DNA of 64,000 bases from contig NC_084800.1 of assembly GCF_963169125.1 (NCBI RefSeq), positions 149,788,397 to 149,852,396 on the forward strand, in the 5' to 3' direction. Position 1 is the stretch's first letter. The number at the start of each line of letters is the position of its first letter. Positions 56,391 to 64,000 of the stretch are shown here, in pieces. This DNA is from Humulus lupulus. Taxonomy: Eukaryota; Streptophyta; Magnoliopsida; Rosales; Cannabaceae. The position numbers and the translations under genes were made by a program. The notes under the pieces are model-generated. The model saw only the letters and a program-made list of their open reading frames with translations, was not told the DNA's origin and ran no database searches.

Positions 56391-56802
56391 GTGCCAAGGT
56401 TAGGGTTCCTATAGACTGGCTGGGCATGTACACTCACCTCTGAAGACAAGCTCGACTCATGGTTTGGTAACTATTTATATAGTTATATGTATAACTACTT
56501 AAATACAGTATAAATGCTTTACCTGTTTACATGAGACACCATGTTAAACATGTGCCCTGAATATTGCATCTTCAGCAACCGTGTGCTAAATAGTACTGAA
56601 ATTGTTGGAACATACTTATTAGTATTGTTGATTGTGAATTATTATGTGATACATGCTAAGTTCTAAATGCTATAATCATGTATCTATTTTCATATAATTG
56701 TATGACTATGGAAAATGATAATTATCTGCTTGTTCTTGGACCGTAACGCGGCAAGAGGTTTAGTTATTACTACCTGACTTGTCGTATTGACTATTGTTAA
56801 GA

Positions 56803-58407
56803 ATGAATCCAAGGCAGACAGATACATTAGCTGGCCAGAGTGATCAAGGCCAGAATAATAATAGTCAGGGTCAAGAGAATGACCAGGGACAGATTCCACA
56901 GCCAGCTCCTGCAAACTGGTAGCAGTTATTTAATGATCTGCAGGCTACAGTGTTGAGGCAGGGAGAAGAACTCCGCCTCCTGAGACAACAACAAGCACCT
57001 GCAGTGGCCAGTGTATTAGAGGCACCTCCTGCGCCGGTGCCAGCAGCTAAGCAGCTGCCTGAGGTTGGTAATAAATGGGAGCCTCTCTATGAAAGGTTCA
57101 GGAAGAAACAACCTCCAGTTTTTGAAGGCAGTGCAGTGGATGAGTATGATTACCACCATCCTGGACTTCATGAGGGTGACTGGTAATGAGAGGGTCGCTT
57201 GTGCCACTTATATGTTTTGGGAGGATGCTCGAATTTGGTGGGAGGTACCCAGACTAGAAACGTTAATGCCCTGAGTTGGGAAGAGTTTTAGACTCTGTTT
57301 AATGAGAAATATTATAATGATGCTATCAGGGCGGTAAAGGCTGAGGAGTTCATCAGGCTACTTCAGGGAGGTTTGTCAGTGACTGAGTATACCTTGAAGT
57401 TTGATCTTTTGGCAAAGTTTTCCATGGAGATGTTGCCCACTGATGGGACCAGGAGGGAGAGATTTCTCCAGGGGCTACAGCCTAGATTAGCCCGTGATGT
57501 TAGTATTACAACTGTGGCTGGGGTTACTACCTATGCACAGGTGGTTGAGAAGGCACTCACCACTGAGAGTGCAGAGAACAAGATCTAGCAAGACAGTGCA
57601 GCCAGAAAGGAGTTCAGGAGGACAGGTCCTCCATTTATGGGTTCTGGTAGAGGTGTAGGGCCCAGTGATCAGAAGAGGAAGGTTCTTGACACCTTCCCAG
57701 CTCCAGGTCCTGATAGGCGACCCCGTGGTATCTCAATGGGTCGTCTAGATGGTAATGAAGCCTGGAAGTCTTATCCTGAATGCCCTAGATGCAAGAGGCG
57801 TCATTTGGGAGAGTGTAGGGCAAGGGCCTGCTTCTCATGTGGAACAGTGGGTCATCTTAAGAAGGACTGCCCTAAGGCAAGAAAAGAAGAACCCAGGAAA
57901 GCGGACAGCTCGGCCCCAGCTCGAGTGTTTGCATTGACACAAGCAAAAGCTGAGGCTTCTCCCTCAGTAGTTACAGGTCAGCTTCTTAGTGCTGGAACCC
58001 CTTATAGTGTTTTGATTGATTCTGGTGCTATACATTCCTTTGTTGCTAGTAGAATTATTGATAGACTGTGTAGACCCTGTGATTTTTATGTTGTGGGCTT
58101 TGGAACTTTGTTACCCACTGGGGAATTAGCAGTATCTAGGAGATGGGTTAGATCGTTGCCAGTGACAGTGGAGGGCAGAGAGTTATCAGTGGATTTGATA
58201 GAGTTAGTTATGACTGACTACGACATGATGTTGGGTATGGATCGGTTGGTGAAGTATGGGGCAACCATTGATTGCAGAAGGAAGATGGTCACCTTTGAGC
58301 CTGAAGGTGAAGATCATTTTGTGTTTGTTGGTAATGTGCATGGACCTCACATACCTATGATTTCTGTTCTGAGGGCTAGGGATCTATTGCAAGGAGGTTT
58401 CATTTGA
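56803..58407 (+). pseudogene. gag: K3 gag and protease
   Basis: ATG at 56803 (MNPRQTDTLAGQ). Stops TAG 56920, TAG 57289, TAG 57586 and TGA 58405; frameshifts near 57130 (small deletion after PPVFEGS) and 57245. Capsid: WEPLYERFRKKQPPVFEG, ILDFMRVTGNERVACATYMF, LLAKFSMEMLPTDG. Two Cys/His motifs: CPRCKRRHLGEC and the knuckle CFSCGTVGHLKKDC. Protease: SVLIDSGAIHSFV and MMLGMDRLVKYG. From 57637 to 58404 it is open. Confidence 0.88.
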
Positions 58408-59094
58408 TTCTTAACCAGTGTGGCTGATACCACTCAGGTTGTGCTAGCGAGACCAGAAGAGACCAGACTTGTTTGTGAATTCCTGGATGTATTTCCAGAA
58501 GATTTGCCAGGGTTGCCACCACACACAGAGATAGAGTTTGTGATAGAACTAGCACGAGGGACAGAGTCAGTGTCTAGAGCACCTTACAAAATGGCCCCAG
58601 CTGAGTTGAAAGAATTAAAGGTATAGTTGCAAGAGTTGCTAGATTTGGATTTTATCAGACCTAGTTTCTCACCTTGGGGTGCGCCAGTTCTGTTTGTGAA
58701 AAAGAATGATGGTTCTCTTAGGATGTGTATTGATTATAGAGAACTGAATAAGTTAACAATTAAGAACAAGTATCCTTTGCCAAGGATAGATGATCTGTTC
58801 GATCATTTTCAAGGTAAGAAGGTATTCTCAAAGATCGACCTTCGTTCTGGTTATCATCAGTTGAGGGTCAAGGAGGGAGACATACCGAAGACTGCTTTTC
58901 GCACTAGGTATGGGCATTATGAGTTCTTAGTCATGACTTTTGGATTGGCTAATGCCCCTGCTGCTTTTATGGATTTGATGAACATAGTGTTCAAGGATTA
59001 TCTGGACCAGTTTGTGATTGTCTTCATCGATGATATCCTGGTATATTCTCAGACTGAGTCAGAGCATGAGCAGCATCTGAGGTTGGTTCTATAG
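58408..59094 (+). pseudogene. pol: K3 reverse transcriptase
   Basis: In frame with the protease. TAG at 58624 stands where K1 has CAG (7134), in LK-V-stop-LQELLD. RT motifs [32 protein letters not shown] and catalytic FIDDILVYS at 59023 are all intact. TAG at 59092 again replaces a CAG present in K1 (7602). Confidence 0.92.
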
Positions 59095-59943
59095 AGATAG
59101 AGGGAACACAAATTGTTTGCAAAGTTCAAGAAATGTGAATTCTGGTTATCTCATGTGTCTTTTCTTGGGCACATCGTCAGTAAAGAGGGGATTAAGGTAG
59201 ATCCATTGAAGATTGAGGCAGTCAGAGATTGGCCAAGGCCAAAGAATGCTTCTGAGGTTAGAAGTTTCCTTGGATTGGCAGGTTATTATAGGTGTTTCGT
59301 TGAAGGGTTCTCAAAGATTTCTACTACATTGACTGAGCTGACGCGCAAGAGTCAGAAATTTGTGTGGTCAGACAAATGTGAGAACAGCTTCCAGGAACTG
59401 AAGCAGATATTGATTACAGCTCCGATTCTGAGTCTTCCAACAGATCAGGAGAAGTTTGTTATTTACTGCGATGCTTCTCATCAAGGTTTGGGCTGTGTTC
59501 TGATGCAGTCAGAGAAGGTAATTGCTTATGCCTCTCGTCAGTTGAAGGAGTATGAAAAGAGATATCACACTCATGATTTAGAGTTGGCGGATGTGGTCTT
59601 TGCTTTAAAGATATGGAGGCATTATCTTTATGGAGAGAAATGTGAGATCTATGTAGACCACAAGAGCCTGAAATACTTCTTCACTCAGAAAGTCTTGAAC
59701 ATGAGACAAAGGTGTTGGCTAGAATTAGTAAAAGATTATGACTGTAAGATTTTGTATCATCCAGGAAAGGCCAACATGGTAGCTGATGCCTTAAGCCGGA
59801 AGGGTCCGGGGCAGATTTATGGTGCAAGGCTGATAGCCAGAGAGTTAGCTGATGATATGACCAGAGCTGGTATAGAGTTGCTGGTGGGCCACTTGGCCAA
59901 TATTACGCTACACTATTGGAGAGAATCAAGGAGGGTCAGTTGA
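59095..59943 (+). pseudogene. pol: K3 RT thumb and RNase H
   Basis: Same frame. [38 protein letters not shown], RNase [46 protein letters not shown] and [11 protein letters not shown] frameshift near 59908 leads to the stop at 59941. The other frame continues the integrase linker. Confidence 0.9.
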
Positions 59944-61337
59944 GTGATCCATAGTTGATCAAGATCAGAGAGGATGTTTTGGCTGGAGCATCCAGAGATT
60001 ATTCTATGTCTAATTTAGGCTTGTTGAGATATAAAGGGCGGATATGTGTTTCGTTAGACACTGCTATGAGGTAGGAGATTTTGGATGAATCTCATACTAC
60101 ACCTTACTCTTTGCATCCAGGCACCACGAAGATGTATCAGGATGTGAGATCGTTGTATTGGTGGCCGGGGATGAAGAGGGATGTAGTGGAATATATGGCT
60201 AAGTACTTGACATGTCAATAGGTCAAGGATGAGCAGCAGAGGCTGGTAGGGTTATTGCAGCCTCTGGATATCCTAGAGTGGAAATGGGAGGACATCACGA
60301 TGGATTTTGTGGTGGGATTTCCCAATACTTTTGGTCAGCATGATTCTATTTGGGTGATAGTGGATCGATACACCAAGTCAGCTAACTTCTTGCAAGTGAG
60401 GACTACATATATAGTTGATCAGTATGCAGATCTCTATGTGAAAGAGATCGTGCGCCTTCATGGGGTGCAGAGGTCGGTCGTGTCAGATCAGGACCTTACT
60501 TTTACTTCCAAGTTCTGGGGGAGTTTACAGAAGGCCATGGGAACATAATTAAAGTTCAGTACAGCTTATCATCCTCAGACAGATGGGCAATCTGAGAGGA
60601 CAATCCAGATATTCGAAGACATGCTATGGGCATGTGTGGACTTTGGTGGATCTTGGAGTAAGTATCTACCTTTGATAGAGTTTTCCTACAACAGCAGTTA
60701 TCAGTCTACCATTGGAGTTGCACCTTATGAGATGTTGTATGGTAGAAAGTGCAGATCTCCCATTCATTGGGATGAGACAGGTGAAAGGAGATACTTGGGT
60801 CCTGAGGCAATTCAAAGGACCAGTGAGGCCATTGAGAAGATTAGAGCTCGGATGCTTGCATCTTAGAGTAGGCAGAAAAGTTATGCAGATCCCAAGCGCG
60901 GGAACGTAGAGTTCCAAGTGGGAGACTATGTCTTCCTTAGAGTCTCGCCATGGAAAGGGGTGAGAAGGTTTGGGAAGAAGGGTAAGTTGAGCCCTATATT
61001 TGTAGGTCCATTTGAGATCCTAGAGAGGGTTGGTCAAGTGGCTTACAGGTTGGCCTTCCCACCGGCGTTGTCAGCCGTGCATAACATGTTTCATGTTTCA
61101 GCTCTTCGGAGGTATGTATCTAATGTGAATCATATATTGAGCTATGAGGATCTGGAGCTTGAGGCAGATCTCTCCTTTGAAGAGCAGTCAGTCCAGATAC
61201 TTGACAGAAAGGACAAGGTCCTCGGGAATAAGACGATACCTTTGGTTAAGGTATTGTGGAGGAAAAGCAAGGTCGAGGAAGCGACCTGGGAGCTGGAGTC
61301 AAATATGCAAAGTCAGTATCCCGAGCTGTTCAGGTAA
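59944..61337 (+). pseudogene. pol: K3 integrase with chromodomain-type tail
   Basis: Zinc end (HPGTTKMYQDVRSLYWWPG, LTCQ) with TAG at 59952, 60072 and 60219. Core: [33 protein letters not shown] at 60546 and TAG at 60864 fall where K1 has CAG (9032 and 9356). The C-terminal part is open from 60867: VGDYVFLRVSPWKGVRRFG, GPFEILERVGQVAYRLAFP, then the chromodomain segment VKVLWRKSKVEEATWELES and the natural stop at 61335. Confidence 0.9.
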
Positions 61338-63645
61338 ATTTCGGGGAAGAGAAGAGATCAGGTACGAAGAGATTTGATCAAAAGCATCCTAAGACCGATG
61401 AGCATAGCAGCTACTACTTGAAGTATCCTCGAAGACAGTTACAACGTAAGGATTTTGAATATGAATAGTTGGTCAAGTATGGGGAACAGTGATGGGTTGT
61501 AAGAAAGGAGCAGTAACTCTTGAGTTTAAAAGGGAAAATCCTTGCAGTGGTTAGCATTTGTACCTGGAGTGGGAGATCTATTGCAGGGGAATGATTAGAA
61601 CCTTAGCTAGTGTGATGGACACTACTTGAGTTGTATCAGTGGGACAAGACAGACTGGATTAGTTTGTGAGTTTCTAGATAAGTTTCCAAGAAATTTTTCA
61701 AGGAGTTCATCTGCGTAAAGAGATGGAATGGTGATAAGGTTGGTTTCAGTGATGGAATCAGATCTAAGATGTTGTATTAAAAGGTTTTAACAAGGCTGTG
61801 AGAATTAAAGTCTCAATCGTTGAGTAGGATGATATTCTTCAGGAAGGATCTTTGATCTGGTTATTACCAACTAGAGATAAAAAATAATTAAGGATTTTGA
61901 TCTGGTTATCACCAGCTAGAGATCAGGGACAGTTAGGGATCTTTGATCTGGTTATTACCAGCTGGAGATCAGGGAAGAGGATAGGCAGGAGATTGTATTA
62001 TATTAGATAAGGGCACCGAGGATGTTGAGTCATGTGTTGAGGGTTTGGTCAATACCAAATTGTTTTTGTGAAATAGGTAAAAAGAGTATTCAAAGATTAT
62101 CTGAATTAGATTTGTGATTATCTTGATCGACGGCATAGTGATGTATTCTGGTTGGAACTTTGTCAAGGTTAAAGAATGCCTTGGAAGTAAGAGTTTCCTT
62201 AGGCAAGCATGGTGGTACATGTATTTGGGTTGAGTTCTACGTCTTTTTACAAATTAGAATCAATTGTTGAGTTGCTATGACACTCCAAGACAGGAGGAAG
62301 TGATGGTCTATGCATGATGTTGGTTAAAGGATCCGACTAGAACTAGAGTGGAGTTTCTAGTAGGCTTAATAGCCAGATGATACTTGGAATGAGTATCTTA
62401 TGAAGGATCAAGAAAGACAGTTAAGGAAATCCCAGATGAAAGGAATTAAAGGCAAGTCTTAATTGAGTTAGCTAAGGATTTTACAGTGTTATGTATAAGT
62501 TTATCGTGATATAAGGATCAAATCTGGACTCTGATGGGCACCGGAATTACATGGAAATTCTGGATGAATCTCGTACTACACTCTTGGTCTTTTCATCCAG
62601 ACATCAGGAAAAAGGTACCATAATTTGAAGGTTTTGTGTTGGAGGCCTAGGTGGAGAGGAATATAATGAATGAGGAACAAATTCTTAACCTAATAACATA
62701 TCGTGATAGGCATCGCAGAGAGGCTGCCAAGACTGTTGGGTCATTATGGACCAGCATCTGGGGAGAACTTGCTTTTATCAGTAAGGATAATTTATACAGC
62801 TAACCAGTATTTAGAATTCTAAGCGAGATGGATGGTAAGCCTCCATGGAATTCGGGGTTAATTTCATTGAATGAGGACTTTATTTTACTCTCAGGTCTTG
62901 GGAGGATTAAGGAAGGCGATGAATAGATAATCGGAATCTGATTAATTTTATTATTTTCAGACTGATGGTAAATCAGAGAGAAAGGGGAGTTATCCAGTTA
63001 TTGGAAGAACACTTGATAAGATGGAGTATAATAAGGATTGTATATCATCCATTTGTTGGAATGAGATAAGTGAGATGTTGTATTTGAATCCTGAGGTAGT
63101 TCAGGGGATCATTGAGATTATTAAAAGGTTAGAGCATGGAAACTCACTTTTCAAAGTAATGGAAAAGCTTTATTGAATTGGGAAACAAGAGTATGGAGTT
63201 TCAAGTAGAAGGTAGTATCTTCCTTAGGATATCACCAGAGATAAAGGGGTGAAGAGCTAGTTGGACCCTAGAGTATTAAGGTTGTTTGGATCCGGGAAAG
63301 GATCAGTGAGGTTGTTTTTAAGTTGATCATAGTTTTGGGCACTGTTAGCTGTACGCGGTGTATTTAGTACTCCATGTTGAGGACATGGGTTGGAGAAACT
63401 CATGTGTTGATTGATAGGAATTTGCAATTAAAGATGGAGTTATTCCATGTGGAGTGACCAGTTCAGTTATGAGATAGAAAGATTAAGGTTTTGAGGAATA
63501 GGATTGCACCTTGAGTTAAGGTAACGCTCTAGAAATAGTAGGGTCAAGGAATGACCAGGGTAAGTGGAATCAGTTGTGCAGAATTTATATTCCGGGCAGT
63601 TCAGATAAAATTTCGAGGACGAAATTTCTGTAAGGAGGGGATAGT
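61338..63645 (+). pseudogene. pol: K4 pol relic (protease end to integrase)
   Basis: No ORF above about 80 codons, but nucleotide order follows chromovirus pol: protease/RT junction near 61560-61690 (matching K3 58380-58500), RT SGYxQL block near 61851 (three times), RNase H/RT connection near 62150-62350, integrase zinc end near 62570-62640, and tail near 63160-63260. It ends GAGGACGAAATTTCTG and a polypurine tract AAGGAGGGGATAGT (63632-63645). Gag and a 5' LTR are absent. Confidence 0.7.
61851..61978 (+). repeat. 45/46-bp tandem triplication of an RT segment
   Basis: Units start TTTGATCTGGTTAT at 61851, 61896 and 61942. Each carries the decayed codons of the SGYHQL block of RT. Confidence 0.88.
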
Positions 63646-64000
63646 TGTAACAACCCAAATTTCCTAATAAGGTTTAGGACCTTGATTAGGAGGCCAGGAG
63701 GGCCATAATTGATTTATTGTGCTATTATATGATTATATGCATGATTATGTGGGTCATATTATTATATGATGATAAAGGCATGCATGGGGTTATATACTTT
63801 GTTGTGAGGGTATTTTGGTAATTTGGCTCATTGAGAGCATAATTGCATACTTGTGTGTATATTGGTAGGCTAATGTTGAGACCACATTATTATGTGGGTA
63901 TGTTTGCAGCTTGTGGCTCGAGGCGATCCTAACAAGCGGTTTAGCGAGAAAGTCACAGCAGGAATTTATACCCGGCTCGGGGTGAGCCTGGGGATGTATC
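63646..64000 (+). repeat. K4 3' LTR, first 355 bp
   Basis: TGTAACAACCCAAATTTCC with the inverted repeat (CTAATAAGG … CCTTGATTAG) and GGCTCGGGGTGAGCC near 63974, the counterpart of the K1 hairpin. It differs from the K3 5' LTR, so the two do not form a pair. Runs off the window. Confidence 0.85.

Larger units (their letters stand above)
53996..61337 (+). mobile_element. K3: chromovirus (Tekay/Del-like) without its own 3' LTR
   Basis: 5' LTR, primer site and full-length gag-pol with chromodomain-type tail. It has three frameshifts (about 57130, 57245, 59908) and about eleven stops, nine of them TAG. Catalytic motifs of protease, RT and integrase are kept. The end of pol at 61337 is not followed by the expected GAGGACGAAATTT/polypurine/LTR but by K4 sequence. 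Confidence 0.85.

Noticed and set aside
1..64000. Host protein-coding genes, rRNA, tRNA or captured gene fragments
   Set aside because: Every longer ORF maps to retrotransposon domains or to their shadows. I saw tRNA similarity only as primer binding sites.

Overview
The window is plant nuclear DNA made almost wholly of nested and decayed LTR retrotransposons. I find no host gene, rRNA, tRNA or CRISPR array. The evidence for an angiosperm is chromodomain Ty3/gypsy elements primed by initiator tRNA-Met, Tat-lineage Ty3/gypsy elements with a second RNase H, and an Angela-like Ty1/copia fragment. A eudicot is likely. Rosales such as hop or hemp is only an impression from the style of the LTRs.

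Layout, left to right, using my own labels. T1 (1-4814, minus): the 5' half of a decayed Tat element, inserted in the 5' LTR of K1. K1 (4815-10401 and 22066-23677, plus): a Tekay/Del-like chromovirus. T2 (10402-22060, plus): a young Tat element with 586-bp LTRs that match at 582 positions and a perfect 5-bp target duplication (CGACC); it splits the 3' LTR of K1. 23678-23893: a scrap of a related LTR. S1 (23894-26889): a composite solo LTR. T3 (26890 to about 43491, plus): an old Tat element split by a 3989-bp solo LTR (S2, 30198-34186, duplication CTGAC) and by a minus-strand 2711-bp solo LTR (S3, 36203-38913, duplication CAGAG/TAGAG). K2 (about 43492-53995, plus): a badly decayed chromovirus whose reverse transcriptase region holds a truncated minus-strand copia element (A1, 47284 to about 50742). 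K3 (53996-61337, plus): a better kept chromovirus inserted in the 3' LTR of K2. K4 (61338-64000, plus): a decayed chromovirus pol and the start of its 3' LTR.

The most interesting object lies between pol and the 3' LTR of T2, on the antisense strand. It is a gene with four coding exons (17982-20633) whose three coding introns all have GT/AG ends and whose phases join without a frame break over 2400 nt. One TAG interrupts it. Upstream are a good acceptor just before the ATG, a GTAAGT donor and a TATATAAG box facing the same way. T3 keeps a decayed relative of this antisense unit, including a coiled-coil exon and the same upstream donor. Both T2 and T3 also carry the same 7-bp inverted repeat followed by a G-run just after pol.

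Other themes are these. Polyproteins are damaged mostly by TAG stops where relatives have CAG, as expected from deamination of methylated cytosine in CHG context. The chromovirus LTRs share an architecture: a GC-word block, splice-donor-like blocks, a tandem repeat of varying sequence in the same place, and a hairpin. The layers give a readable insertion order.
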